A stretch of 44,324 nt of DNA from Kitasatospora sp. MBT63 (GCF_000710465.2 NZ_JAIZ01000137.1:1-44324); one strand, 5' to 3'. Counted from the first letter of the stretch, positions 1-9,849 are shown. Program-made: numbers and translations. Notes: generated by a model from the sequence alone, not told the origin.

Positions 1-1677
1 GCCCCGGGGGGGGACGCGCCGCCGGCCGCCCCCGCCGCCGGCCGGCGCGGTTTCCTGGCCAAGGCGTTCGGCGTCACCGCGCTGCTGAGCGCGGCCGGTT
101 CGGCCCTCGGCCTGCTGCGCGACCTGCTGCTGGCCCGCTACTTCGGCGCCAACCAGGGCACCGACGCGTTCCTGGTGGCCTGGACGGTCCCCGAGACGGC
201 GGCGCCGCTGCTGATCGAGGACGCGATGTCCTTCCTGATGGTCCCGGCGTTCAGCCTGGCCCTGGTACTGCGCGAGGAGCGCCCGGCCGGACCGGACCCG
301 GTCCGGCAGCTGGTCCGGGCCACCCTGCCCTGGCTGCTGCTGGCGCTGTGCGCGCTGTCCCTCGCGGTCGCGCTGGGCGCCCCCCAGCTGGTCGCCGTCC
401 TGGCGCCGGGCCTCGCCGACCCGGGCCTCGCCGTCAGCTGCACCCGGATCACCGCCTTCACCGTGCTGCCGTTCGGCGTCGCCGGCTACCTGGGGTCGGC
501 GCTGCGGGCGCACCACCGGTTCACCGCGCCGGCCGCCATCTACGTCGCCTACAACCTCGGCATCCTCGCGGTGCTGCTGACCGGGCAGGCGTTCCTGGGG
601 GTGCGTTCGGCCGCCGTCGGGGTCGCCTTCGGCAGCCTGCTGATGGCCGGCGTGCTGGTCGGCCCGTTCCTGCGGCGGCTGCGCGGGGGCCGCCGGCGGC
701 GCCGCCGGCGGGGTACGGCGGGCCACGGCGGCCTGGTGCTGATCCCGCTGGCGATACTGCCGGTGGCCGCGTTCACGCTCACCCGGCAGGCCCAGGTGTT
801 CATCGAGCGCTTCCTCGGCTCGGGGCTGCCGCCCGGCACCATCTCGCACCTCAACTACGCCGCCAAGGTCTCCCAACTGGCCATGACGGCGGGCATCCTG
901 ATCGTCACCGTGACCTTCCCGCTGGTCGCCAGGGCGCTGGCGGCCGGGGACCTCGCGGCCGCCCGCGACCGGGTGGAGAAGGACCTCGGCCAGGCGGCCG
1001 CCGTGGTGCTGATGGGCACCGCGTTCCTGATGGCCTGCGCCCCCTCGGTGGTGGCGCTGCTGTTCCAGCGCGGCGCCTTCGGGGCGCCCGACACCGCGGC
1101 CACCGCGGCGGTGATCCGGGTCTACAGCTTCGGCCTGCCGGCCCAGGCCATGATCGGGGTGATGGTCCGCCCGTTCTTCTCGCTGCGGCCGGTGGTCCGC
1201 CGGGCGGACGGCCCGAAGGCCGACGACGGCGGCCGCCGGCTGCTCGACTGGTACCCGGTCGCCGCGATGGCCCTCGGGCTGCTGGTCACCGTCGCCGTGG
1301 GACTCGCCGCCACCCCCGGGTTCGGCGCGCTCGGCCTCGCGGCCGGCAACGCCGCCGGCATCACCACCACCGCCGCCCTGCTGCTGCGCGGGCTGCTGCT
1401 GCGCGGGATCGCACTGCGGCTGCCCCGGGTGCTGGCCGGCCAGGCGCGGCTGCTGGCCGCCGCGGTGGCCGCGGCCGCGGCCGGCACCCTGGCCGCCACG
1501 CTCAGCGGTGACCCGCTGCTGTCCACCGTGACCGGCGGCGCCGCCGTCGTCCTGGTGTACGCGGCGGTGGGCACCGCACTCGGCGCCGCCGAGGTGCGCG
1601 GACCGGTCCGCGCCCTGGCCCGAGCCCTGTACCCCCCTGCCACGGCCGCTGAAGGGAAGCTGCCCCATGGACGCTGA
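1..1677 (+). CDS. MurJ/MviN-type lipid-linked precursor flippase (5' truncated by window edge)
   Basis: The reading frame is open from the first base and shows 558 codons before the stop, so the start lies upstream of the window. The protein is a run of hydrophobic helices with short charged loops, and its first visible helix region resembles the MOP-superfamily flippases MurJ/MviN and Wzx, which move undecaprenyl-linked glycans across the membrane. A basic Arg-rich cytoplasmic loop sits near positions 680-715. The stop overlaps the next gene by 11 bases, so the two are probably translationally coupled. Because it is followed by deacetylase, glycosyltransferase and Wzz-like genes, a role in exporting an exopolysaccharide unit is more likely than the essential lipid II flippase, but this is inferred from context. 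Confidence 0.85.
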   Translation, partial: APGGDAPPAAPAAGRRGFLAKAFGVTALLSAAGSALGLLRDLLLARYFGANQGTDAFLVAWTVPETAAPLLIEDAMSFLMVPAFSLALVLREERPAGPDPVRQLVRATLPWLLLALCALSLAVALGAPQLVAVLAPGLADPGLAVSCTRITAFTVLPFGVAGYLGSALRAHHRFTAPAAIYVAYNLGILAVLLTGQAFLGVRSAAVGVAFGSLLMAGVLVGPFLRRLRGGRRRRRRRGTAGHGGLVLIPLAILPVAAFTLTRQAQVFIERFLGSGLPPGTISHLNYAAKVSQLAMTAGILIVTVTFPLVARALAAGDLAAARDRVEKDLGQAAAVVLMGTAFLMACAPSVVALLFQRGAFGAPDTAATAAVIRVYSFGLPAQAMIGVMVRPFFSLRPVVRRADGPKADDGGRRLLDWYPVAAMALGLLVTVAVGLAATPGFGALGLAAGNAAGITTTAALLLRGLLLRGIALRLPRVLAGQARLLAAAVAAAAAGTLAATLSGDPLLSTVTGGAAVVLVYAAVGTALGAAEVRGPVRALARALYPPATAAEGKLPHGR

Positions 1678-2464
1678 AACAGCCCGGCATCCGCTCCTGC
1701 CGGCCCAGCCGGCGGTGGGGCCGGCCCCCTGGATCCTGATGTACCACTCGGTGGCCGAGGAGGAGGAGGACCCGTACCTGCTCACCGTCAGCCCGCAGCG
1801 GTTCGCCGCCCAGATGGCCTGGCTGCACCGCACCGGCCGGCGCGGCGTCAGCGTGCGCGAGCTGCTGACCGCGCGCCGGGCCGGCCGGGCGGCCGGCCTG
1901 GTCGGGCTGACCTTCGACGACGGCTACGCCGACTTCGCCCGGTACGCCGTGCCCGTGCTGCGCGAGTACGGCTTCACCGCCACCGCCTACGTGGTGCCCG
2001 ACCTGCTCGGCACCGAGAACGGCTGGGACGCCGAGGGCCCCCGCAAGAAACTGCTGACCGTCGACCAGGTCACCGAACTCGCCTCCGCGGGCTGGGAGAT
2101 CGGCTCGCACGGACTCGGCCACCAGGCGCTGCCCGGGCTGCCCGCCGACCTGCTGGCCACCCAGTGCCGGGAGAGCCGCCGGGCGCTGGAGGACCTGGTC
2201 GGCGGCCCGGTCACCGGCTTCTGCTACCCGTACGGCGCGGTCGACCTGCCCGCCGCCCTGGCGGTTCGCGACGCCGGCTACGACTACGCCTGCGCGATCC
2301 AGCACTCCCAGCTGACCGGCCGCTTCGCCCTGCCGCGCTGCTACGTCGGCGACCGCGACGGAGCGCTGCGGCTGCTGGCCAAGCACGGCCGCCACCGGCT
2401 GCGCGACGCCGTCACCGGACTGCGCCGCACCACCCTGGTCCGCCCGCGCGAGGAGCGGTCATGA
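1667..2464 (+). CDS. Polysaccharide deacetylase (NodB homology domain, CE4)
   Basis: The 265-residue protein carries the CE4 deacetylase signatures: MYHSV at residues 25-29, the metal-binding and catalytic TFDDGY at 82-87, and the two zinc-ligand histidines in SHGLGH at 147-152. A later FCYPYG block matches the next conserved CE4 motif. These enzymes remove N- or O-acetyl groups from polysaccharides. There is no obvious signal peptide, so it may act on a cytoplasmic or lipid-linked intermediate. The ATG lies inside the 3' end of the flippase gene, and the stop overlaps the next start in an ATGA junction, which indicates one operon. Modification of an exopolysaccharide is the inferred role; the substrate cannot be read from sequence. 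Confidence 0.92.
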   Translation: MDAETARHPLLPAQPAVGPAPWILMYHSVAEEEEDPYLLTVSPQRFAAQMAWLHRTGRRGVSVRELLTARRAGRAAGLVGLTFDDGYADFARYAVPVLREYGFTATAYVVPDLLGTENGWDAEGPRKKLLTVDQVTELASAGWEIGSHGLGHQALPGLPADLLATQCRESRRALEDLVGGPVTGFCYPYGAVDLPAALAVRDAGYDYACAIQHSQLTGRFALPRCYVGDRDGALRLLAKHGRHRLRDAVTGLRRTTLVRPREERS

Positions 2465-3636
2465 AGATCCTGCACGTGATCACCGGCCTCGCCTCCGGCG
2501 GCGCCGAGCGCCAGCTCCAGCTGGTCCTGCGGCACCTGCCGCCCGAGCACCGCTGCGAGGTCGCCACCCTCACCAACCCGGGGACGGTCGCCGCCGCGCT
2601 GCGCGCCGACGGCGTCACCGTGCACGACCTCGCGATGCGCGGCAACCGGGACCTCGCGGTGCTGCCCAGACTGACCCGGCTGATCCGCTCCGGCGGCTAC
2701 GACCTGGTCCACACCCACCTGTACCGGGCCGGGCTGTACGGCCGGCTGGCGGCCCGGCTGGCCGGGGTGCGGCCGGTGGTCGCCACCGAGCACTCGCTGC
2801 AGCCGGGCGTGATCGAGGGCCGGCCGACCTCGCGCGGCGTCAAGGCGCTCTACCTGGCGGCCGAGCGGCTCGGCACCGTCACCATCGCGGTCTCCGGGCA
2901 GGTGGCCGGCACCCTCGGCGACTGGGGGGTGCCGCCGGCCCGGGTGCACCTGCTGCCCAACGGCATCGACGCCGCCCGCTACGAACTGCCCACCGCCTCC
3001 CGGTACGCCCTGCGGCAGAACCTCCGCGCCGCGCTCGGCCTGCCGCAGCAGGCCTGGGTGGTCGGCGCGGTCGGCCGGCTGGTCCCGGGCAAGCGGTTCC
3101 ACGTGCTGATCGACGCGCTGGCCGAGCTGCGCACCGTCGCCGAGCGCCACCCGGCGCTGCGCGAGCCGTGGCTGCTGCTGGTCGGCGCCGGCCCCGAGCG
3201 GGCGGCGCTGGAGCAGCACGCCGAACGCCTCGGGGTGGGCGCCACCGTGCTGTTCACCGGCGAGCGCGAGGACGTGCCCGACCTGCTCGCCGCGATCGAC
3301 GTGCTGGCCGCGCCCTCGGCCGAGGAGACCTTCGGCCTGACCGTGCTGGAGGCGCTGGCCGCCGGACTGCCGGTGCGGCACAGTGCCTGCCCGGCGCTGG
3401 ACGGGCTCGGCCCGCAGGCCGCGCCGGAGGCGGTCCGGCTGCCCTCGGAGCCGGCCGCGTACGCCGCCGCGCTGCGCGAGCTGTGGAGCCGGCGCAGCGC
3501 CGCACTGCCCCAGCCGCCCGCGGTCCGGCACTACGACATCACCCGGATCGCCGCCGAACTCGGCGCGCTCTACGACCGGTTGGCGCCGCCCGCCGACACC
3601 GCCGGACGGCGGCGCCGGGCCGGCGCCGGGGTCTGA
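2461..3636 (+). CDS. Glycosyltransferase family 4 (GT-B fold)
   Basis: The ATG at 2461 gives 391 residues and is preceded by GAGGAGC at good spacing. A longer in-frame start far upstream would run through the deacetylase gene and is rejected. The N-terminus (MKILHVITGLASGGAERQ) is the classic GT4 donor-side start with the Gly-Gly-Ala-Glu loop. A VGRLVPGKRF block begins the C-terminal Rossmann domain, and the EETFGLTVLEALAAGLP block near residues 287-300 holds the paired glutamates that bind the sugar nucleotide. GT4 enzymes transfer sugars with retention. With the flippase, deacetylase and Wzz-like neighbours it probably builds an exopolysaccharide repeat. The donor sugar is unknown. Confidence 0.92.
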   Translation: MKILHVITGLASGGAERQLQLVLRHLPPEHRCEVATLTNPGTVAAALRADGVTVHDLAMRGNRDLAVLPRLTRLIRSGGYDLVHTHLYRAGLYGRLAARLAGVRPVVATEHSLQPGVIEGRPTSRGVKALYLAAERLGTVTIAVSGQVAGTLGDWGVPPARVHLLPNGIDAARYELPTASRYALRQNLRAALGLPQQAWVVGAVGRLVPGKRFHVLIDALAELRTVAERHPALREPWLLLVGAGPERAALEQHAERLGVGATVLFTGEREDVPDLLAAIDVLAAPSAEETFGLTVLEALAAGLPVRHSACPALDGLGPQAAPEAVRLPSEPAAYAAALRELWSRRSAALPQPPAVRHYDITRIAAELGALYDRLAPPADTAGRRRRAGAGV

Positions 3637-3700
3637 ACCACCATCTGTCAGTCCGCAGCGGGCCGGACGTACCGGCGCTGCGTCGAGCGAGGAGCTACCG

Positions 3701-4432
3701 ATGTCCGATCTGCGCCGAAGCGCCCGTGCGCTGGCCCGCCGCTGGTGGCCGGTGGCCGTGGCGGTCCCGCTGGGGGCCGTCGCCGGGGCCGGCTACGCGG
3801 CCGTCTCGCACCCCTCCTACACCGCCGACTCCTACGTGGTGGTGGTCCCGGCGGAGACGGGGGACGGCGCCGCGGCGGTCAACTTCGCGCAGGCGTACGG
3901 CCGGCTGGCCGGGCAGCCGCAGGTGCTGGCGGCGGCCGCGGCGCAGACCGGGCACAGCATCGCCGAGCTGGCGGGCCTGGTCAGCGGCACCACCTCGCCG
4001 GACGCACCGGTGATCGACATCAGTGGTTCCGGCGGCCGGCCGCGGGACGCGGTCCGGGCGGCCGACGCGGTGGCCGGTTCGCTGATCACCTTCGCCAACG
4101 CCAGCAGCAAGGAGACGGGGGTGCGGCTGGTGCCGCTGGCGCCCGCCGCCGAGCCGGAGAAGCCGACCACGCCGTCGGCCGCCCTGGACACCGGGGTCGG
4201 CGCGGCGGCGGGCGTGCTGGCGGGGGCGCTGGTGATGCTGACCCGCCGCCGGCCCGCCGCCGACCCGGCGCCTGATCCGTCGCCCGATGCGGTGCCCGAC
4301 GCCCCGGCCGAGGAGCGCTCCGGCCCGCCGCGCCCGCGGGGCACCGCCGCCACCGAACCTGCCGCCGCCGTACCGGCCGGTACCGAGGCCGCCGCCCCGA
4401 AGCGGCCGGCGGCGGCGAGGAGCCCCCGGTGA
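3701..4432 (+). CDS. Wzz-like chain-length determinant membrane protein
   Basis: The 243-residue product has the two-helix Wzz layout: an N-terminal transmembrane segment at about residues 15-38, an extracytoplasmic stretch, and a second transmembrane segment near 165-187 followed by a Pro/Ala-rich cytoplasmic tail. No tyrosine-kinase (BY-kinase) domain is fused to it and none is seen nearby. Wzz-family proteins set the length of O-antigen or exopolysaccharide chains. Its ATG follows GAGGAG after a 64-base gap from the glycosyltransferase, and its TGA overlaps the GTG of the next gene by four bases. The tail is low-complexity and probably disordered. The family call rests on topology and context more than on a strict motif. 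Confidence 0.75.
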   Translation: MSDLRRSARALARRWWPVAVAVPLGAVAGAGYAAVSHPSYTADSYVVVVPAETGDGAAAVNFAQAYGRLAGQPQVLAAAAAQTGHSIAELAGLVSGTTSPDAPVIDISGSGGRPRDAVRAADAVAGSLITFANASSKETGVRLVPLAPAAEPEKPTTPSAALDTGVGAAAGVLAGALVMLTRRRPAADPAPDPSPDAVPDAPAEERSGPPRPRGTAATEPAAAVPAGTEAAAPKRPAAARSPR

Positions 4433-5586
4433 CCACCGAGCTGACCTCGGCCGGCCTGCCGGCCCGGGCCGCGGTGCCCGTCTGGACCACCGAGGTCCGG
4501 CGCCAGGACGACGCGCTGGAGCGGCTGACCGGGGAGTGGGACGCGCTGGCGGCCCGCTGCGGCTCGGCCACCTCCTTCCAGGCCGCCGGCTGGCTGGCCT
4601 CCTGGTGGCGGCAGTACGGGCGGCCCGGCGGCCTGGTGGTGGTGCTGGTCCGCCGGGACGGCCGGCTGGTCGGCGCCGCGGCGCTGCGCCGCCGCGGCCC
4701 GTTCGGCGGCCTGACCAACCTCGGCGGCGGCCTGGTGGACTTCACCGACGTCCTGCTGGACGACGACTGCGCCGACCGCGCGGCCGCCGAACTCGCCGCC
4801 GCGCTGCCGCTGCGCCGGCCCTGGCACAGCCTGGACCTGCGCGAGGTGCACCCGGACGCGGCCGTCCACCGGGTCCACCGGGCCTGGCCCGGCCGCCGGT
4901 ACCGGTTCGACGACTCGCTCTGCCAGTACCTGCCCGCCGTGCCGATGGAGGAGCTGCTGAAGCGGCTGCCGGGCAAGACCGCCCAGCGCAGCCGGGTCAA
5001 GCAGCGCAAGATCGCCGAGGCCGGGGTGGTGGTCCGGGCGACCGCGCCCGAGGAGGTCCCGGAGGCGGTCCGGGAGCTGCTGCGGCTGCACTTCCTGCAG
5101 TGGCAGGACCGCGGGGTCACCCCGGAGCACCGCACCGAGCGGTTCGCCGCCCACCTGACCGACTCCACCGCCGCGCTGGTCGGCTCGGGCCGGGCCGCGA
5201 TGCACCGCTACTGGCTGGACGGCGAACTGGTCGCGGTCAACCTGCTGGTGCTCTGCCCGGCCTTCGGCGGCCTCTACATGTACGGCGCGCACCCCGGGCT
5301 GCGCGAGCGCCTGGACATCGCCGGGCTGCTGTTCGGGGTCGCGCTGGACGAGGTCCGGGAGGCCGGGATCCCGGTGCTCAGCCTGCTGCGCGGTCAGGAG
5401 CCGTACAAGCAGCGGTGGCGCCCCGACCAGCTGTCCAACCAGCGGCTGGTGCTGGGCCCCGGGCGGCTGGCACCGGCGGCCGTCGTGCGGGCGCTCCGGG
5501 TCCGGGGGCGCCGGGCGGTGGTGGGGGTGCTGCGCAGCCGGCTGCCCCGGCTGAAGGCCGCGCTAGTGGCCCGCCGCCTGCGCTGA
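4429..5586 (+). CDS. CelD/BcsL-type (BioF2-like) acyltransferase, GNAT fold
   Basis: The 385-residue protein begins at a GTG overlapping the previous stop, with GAGGAG upstream. It has the pattern of the GNAT-fold CelD/BcsL family: an N-terminal FQAAGWLASWWRQYG block, a central basic RSRVKQRKI segment, and a C-terminal half (HRYWLDGELVAVNLL, then YMYGAHPGLRERLDIAGLL) that matches the acyl-CoA binding half of FemAB/GNAT-like folds. Such genes recur in bacterial exopolysaccharide clusters, where acylation of the sugar chain is proposed. It is the last plus-strand gene of this cluster, and its 3' end overlaps the oppositely oriented GH26 gene by 24 bases. Confidence 0.85.
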   Translation: MTTELTSAGLPARAAVPVWTTEVRRQDDALERLTGEWDALAARCGSATSFQAAGWLASWWRQYGRPGGLVVVLVRRDGRLVGAAALRRRGPFGGLTNLGGGLVDFTDVLLDDDCADRAAAELAAALPLRRPWHSLDLREVHPDAAVHRVHRAWPGRRYRFDDSLCQYLPAVPMEELLKRLPGKTAQRSRVKQRKIAEAGVVVRATAPEEVPEAVRELLRLHFLQWQDRGVTPEHRTERFAAHLTDSTAALVGSGRAAMHRYWLDGELVAVNLLVLCPAFGGLYMYGAHPGLRERLDIAGLLFGVALDEVREAGIPVLSLLRGQEPYKQRWRPDQLSNQRLVLGPGRLAPAAVVRALRVRGRRAVVGVLRSRLPRLKAALVARRLR

Positions 5587-6690
5587 GGCCTGCTGCCCGG
5601 GGGTGCCGGCCGGGGCGGCGGCCGGCGCCTTGGCGGCGGTGCCGGCCGGCACCCCGGCCGAGCCGGACATCAGCTGCTTGTACCGGGCGGCCGAGCGGGG
5701 GTTGCGGTCGCACTGCCAGAAGCCGTGCGGGCAGTAGTCGGTGAGGGTCTGGTAGGCGGTGTCGTGGGTGCGCATCCAGTCCACCATCCGTTCCACGAAG
5801 ACCGGGTTGTCGCCGTTGCGGAACAGCCCCCACTCGGGGTACGAGACCGGCTTGCCGCGCTTGGCGGCGAACTCGACCTGGTCCTGCAGCCCGTACGGCT
5901 CGTTCACGTAGTCGTCGAACGTGGCGCCGGCGGGCTGGTCGTAGCTGTCCATGCCGATGATGTCGACCACGTCGTCGCCGGGGTAGCAGCGGGTCCAGGG
6001 GATGGCGTCCAGGCCGCGGGTAGGGGTGAAGTCGAAGCTGAAGTGCTGGCCCGGCACCGAGCGCATCACCCCGACGATCCGCCGCCAGTACGCCTTCCAG
6101 GCCGTCGGGTCGGGCCGGCAGCGGCTGGTGTAGGTGGTGCCGTTCATCTCCCAGCCGAGGGTGATCACGGTGTCGCCGCCGCCGAGCGCGGTCAGCTTGC
6201 GGGCCAGCTTCAGGAAGTGCGCGTCGAACTCGCCCTTGTTGCCGCGGGCCAGCAGCCGCGCCACCTCGGCGTCCGGGACGTTGCCCTCGTTGGGGACCAG
6301 CATCGGCACGCCGAGCACGAGGCGGCGCGAGGGGTCGGCCTGCCGCCACTGCGACCACAGCCCGAGCACCACCGCCTCGCCCTCGACGTCGTTCCAGCCG
6401 TTGCCCGCCAGGTAGGTGTGGCCGACCTGCATGTTGGCGCCGCCCAGCCAGCGGGCCATCTTGGCGATGTTCGGGATGTAGGTGTCCCAGGAGCCGACGA
6501 ACGCGCCGAACGGCACCTCGTGCCGGGCCCGCTGCACCACCGGCCGGGGCGCTGCACCACGCTGTTCGACGGCGTCCGAGGAGAACGCGGCGTGACGCTC
6601 GGTCTGGCTCAGCGGGGTCCCGGACGGGACGCTCGCGGTGGTCACCAGCAGCAGCGCGGAGGCGGCCAGCGCCAGGCGGCCGAGTCGCAT
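5563..6690 (-). CDS. Secreted glycoside hydrolase, GH26-like
   Basis: The 375-residue protein starts with a Sec-type signal peptide (basic MRLGR, hydrophobic core to about residue 18, then Ala/Ser/Pro). The mature part looks like a clan-A (beta/alpha)8 hydrolase of GH26, a family of mainly beta-mannanases: LGWEMNG places the acid/base at Glu181 and SYPEWGL the nucleophile at Glu286. Four cysteines fall in the region from about 191 to 310. A GGAG ribosome site precedes the ATG. The gene faces the exopolysaccharide genes and shares 24 coding bases with the acyltransferase at their 3' ends. A secreted glycosidase beside a glycan assembly cluster suggests trimming or release of that glycan; the true linkage is not known. 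Confidence 0.87.
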   Translation of the reverse strand: MRLGRLALAASALLLVTTASVPSGTPLSQTERHAAFSSDAVEQRGAAPRPVVQRARHEVPFGAFVGSWDTYIPNIAKMARWLGGANMQVGHTYLAGNGWNDVEGEAVVLGLWSQWRQADPSRRLVLGVPMLVPNEGNVPDAEVARLLARGNKGEFDAHFLKLARKLTALGGGDTVITLGWEMNGTTYTSRCRPDPTAWKAYWRRIVGVMRSVPGQHFSFDFTPTRGLDAIPWTRCYPGDDVVDIIGMDSYDQPAGATFDDYVNEPYGLQDQVEFAAKRGKPVSYPEWGLFRNGDNPVFVERMVDWMRTHDTAYQTLTDYCPHGFWQCDRNPRSAARYKQLMSGSAGVPAGTAAKAPAAAPAGTPGQQASAQAAGH

Positions 6691-7007
6691 GGATTCTCCA
6701 GGCGGGGAGGGTGGGACGGCTGACCCGACAGTACGGGCACCAGCCGTCCGAAAAGCCTCATGTCACCCATTCGTGGCAGGTCGTACGACGAACGGCAGCG
6801 ACGGCCGGCCGGGTGCGCGGCGCTGTCTCACCTCTGTAACAGTCCGGTGCGCCCGCCGGCCCGCTCCCCGGCCCCGGGCGGCGCTTACCCCCTGTTGACA
6901 ACCGCAGGTGAGCGGTGTGCGCCCGCGGGCGTCGGCCCCCCTCGCCCCGGCCAGGGGAGCGGCCGCGTCGAGCTGACGTACATCCGTGCGGAGGGTACGC
7001 TCCGCCC
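6691..7007. other. Divergent intergenic region (317 bp)
   Basis: This gap separates the GH26 gene (minus) from the next plus gene. It holds the well-formed plus-strand promoter at 6973-7001, and on the minus strand a possible -10 box TACTGT (6733 to 6728) for the hydrolase without a convincing -35. Short TTA- and TGT-containing patches near 6830-6900 are less GC-rich than the surroundings. I see no further gene, repeat or RNA in it. Confidence 0.5.
6973..7001 (+). promoter_or_regulatory. HrdB-type promoter CTGACG-17-TACGCT, leaderless
   Basis: CTGACG (6973-6978) and TACGCT (6996-7001) are separated by exactly 17 bases and resemble the principal-sigma consensus TTGACR / TANNNT. The GTG start follows the -10 box after six bases, so the transcript should begin at or next to the start codon. 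This spacing also decides the start of the downstream gene. Confidence 0.65.
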
Positions 7008-7925
7008 GTGTCCTGGAATCCGCTGCGTAGTCTCACGCCCCGATCGGCCCTGCCCGCCGTTGCCGTCCTGCTGGTCCTCGGCGCGGGCGCCGCTGCGCAT
7101 GCGAACAAGCCGGTGCCCTTCGGCGACCGGGTGGCGGAGCCGGGCGGCGCGGACGCCAGCCCGGCGGGTGCGCAGTCCCTGGACACCGGCGGCATGGAGC
7201 TGAAGGTCGGCCCCGGCCTGGAGGCGTACGCCCCGGCCACCGGCGAGCACCTGTGGTCCTACCGCCGGGAGGGCGCGACCGCCCTGCACCTGGCGATGGC
7301 CGGCGAGAGCGCCGTGGTGGTCTGGGACGACGGCATGGTCACCTCGGTCCGGCCCAGCGACCACTCGGTGCGCTGGCACCGTTCGGTCCCCGGCCTGGCC
7401 GACTGGCTGCACGCCGAGGGCGAGCCCGGTGCCGCCGACCGCTCCGAGGCCGACCGCCGGGCGACCGCCGTCAAGCGGGCCGCCGCCGCGCTCCAGCCGG
7501 TGTCGGTGGCGGAGTCCTGGGTGGCGGTGGTCACCCCCTCGCTGACCATGGGCTTCCGCGACCGCGACGGCGACCTGCGGTTCAACTCCCGCCCGCCGGC
7601 GGGCTGCACCTTCGACCCGCTGCGCTCGGTGCACACCGACGACGCGGTGCTCATCCCGCGCGGCTGCACCAACGACGGCCTCGGCCGGGCGCTCCCGGGC
7701 GCGATCAGCGTCTTCGAACTGGACGGCGGCCAGACCGCGCTGCTGAACGCCGGCCCCGACGTGGTGCTGCGCCGTCTCGACGGCCACCGGGTGTCCGTCG
7801 AGGACGGCCCGATCGTCGGCAGCCACGTGTTCGACACCCGCAAGGGCGGGCCCGAGGCGGTCTGCGGCGGCCCGGCGGCCCCGTTCGCGGCGGTCCCGGC
7901 GAAGGACACCTGTCCCGCGAAGTGA
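7008..7925 (+). CDS. Hypothetical extracytoplasmic protein with PQQ/beta-propeller-like segment
   Basis: The GTG at 7008 gives 305 residues; a GTG upstream at 6915 would place the start before the promoter. The N-terminus has one hydrophobic segment (about residues 13-28, ending in AAHAN), consistent with a signal peptide or anchor. The stretches LEAYAPATGEHLWSYRREG, VVVWDDGMVTSVRPSDHSVRWHRSVPG and the following blades resemble the repeating 'value-then-W' pattern of PQQ-type beta-propellers, although no full set of blades is clear. Cysteines at CTFDP, RGCTN, VCGGP and the C-terminal TCPAK could form disulfides outside the cell. Function is unknown. It stands alone between the GH26 gene and the ABC-F leader. 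Confidence 0.8.
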   Translation: MSWNPLRSLTPRSALPAVAVLLVLGAGAAAHANKPVPFGDRVAEPGGADASPAGAQSLDTGGMELKVGPGLEAYAPATGEHLWSYRREGATALHLAMAGESAVVVWDDGMVTSVRPSDHSVRWHRSVPGLADWLHAEGEPGAADRSEADRRATAVKRAAAALQPVSVAESWVAVVTPSLTMGFRDRDGDLRFNSRPPAGCTFDPLRSVHTDDAVLIPRGCTNDGLGRALPGAISVFELDGGQTALLNAGPDVVLRRLDGHRVSVEDGPIVGSHVFDTRKGGPEAVCGGPAAPFAAVPAKDTCPAK

Positions 7926-7987
7926 CGCTCCCGTCCCGTCCCGGCGGATGGGGCGGCGACTCCCGGAGGGTCCGCGGCCGGGCCCGG

Positions 7988-7993
7988 TAGACT
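7988..7993 (+). promoter_or_regulatory. -10 box TAGACT for a leaderless leader peptide
   Basis: TAGACT fits TANNNT and lies seven bases before the ATG at 8001, the geometry of leaderless transcripts. No good -35 box is visible in the very GC-rich sequence upstream. Confidence 0.55.
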
Positions 7994-8000
7994 GGTCCGC

Positions 8001-8024
8001 ATGGCTGTTCTCCGCTGGCATTAG
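8001..8024 (+). CDS. Seven-codon leader peptide MAVLRWH upstream of the ABC-F gene
   Basis: An ATG directly downstream of TAGACT opens a seven-codon reading frame (MAVLRWH) that ends at TAG. Three of the seven codons (GCT, GTT, CAT) end in T, which is rare in this genome and suggests selection at the RNA level. A hairpin starts ten bases after the stop, and the ABC-F gene begins 105 bases further on. Short leader peptides that make the ribosome stall are known to control several ribosome-protection ABC-F and erm genes by attenuation. I infer the same role here. I do not recognise this peptide as a described one, and expression is untested. Confidence 0.5.
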   Translation: MAVLRWH

Positions 8025-8033
8025 CGCGCCGTC

Positions 8034-8058
8034 CGGCAGGGCCCGTAGCGGCCCGCCG
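8034..8058 (+). promoter_or_regulatory. Attenuator-like hairpin between leader peptide and ABC-F gene
   Basis: CGGC-A-GGGCC (8034-8043) pairs with GGCCC-GCCG (8050-8058), giving nine G-C pairs with one bulged A and a six-base loop. There is no T-run after it, so it may be a pause, an anti-sequestering element or a weak terminator. C-rich tracts (CTCC in the leader codons and again at 8070-8088) could pair with the AGGAG ribosome site at 8114-8118 in an alternative fold. Confidence 0.5.
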
Positions 8059-8129
8059 TTCCGTGTCGCCGCCTCCCCCTCCCCGCCCGGCCGCCGCGCC
8101 ATGCCCACGTCTCAGGAGTAACCCCAGCC

Positions 8130-9728
<1,599 letters not shown>

Positions 9729-9748
9729 GCCGTCCCCGGCCCGGGCCG

Positions 9749-9771
9749 GGTGTAGACGCCGGTGTAGACGC
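9749..9771. repeat. Tandem direct repeat GGTGTAGACGC x2
   Basis: GGTGTAGACGC occurs at 9749-9759 and again at 9761-9771, separated by one C (period 12, about one helical turn). It begins 21 bases after the ABC-F stop. Same-face spacing suits a dimeric binding site, but it may be a chance duplication. Confidence 0.6.
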
Positions 9772-9817
9772 GGAATCCACCGTCCGGGCGAGAAAAACTC
9801 AGCTTCGGGGAGCGGTG

Positions 9818-9843
9818 GGAATTCCCGATCCGGTGATTCCGTT
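9818..9843 (+). promoter_or_regulatory. SigR-type promoter match GGAAT-N18-GTT
   Basis: GGAAT (9818-9822, in GGGAAT) and GTT (9841-9843) are separated by exactly 18 bases, matching the published Streptomyces SigR thiol-oxidative-stress consensus. A start site would fall at about 9849, at the foot of the hairpin 9850-9876. The nearest plus-strand gene is the HTH gene at 10076. The match could be coincidental. Confidence 0.35.
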
Positions 9844-9849
9844 TTGCTG

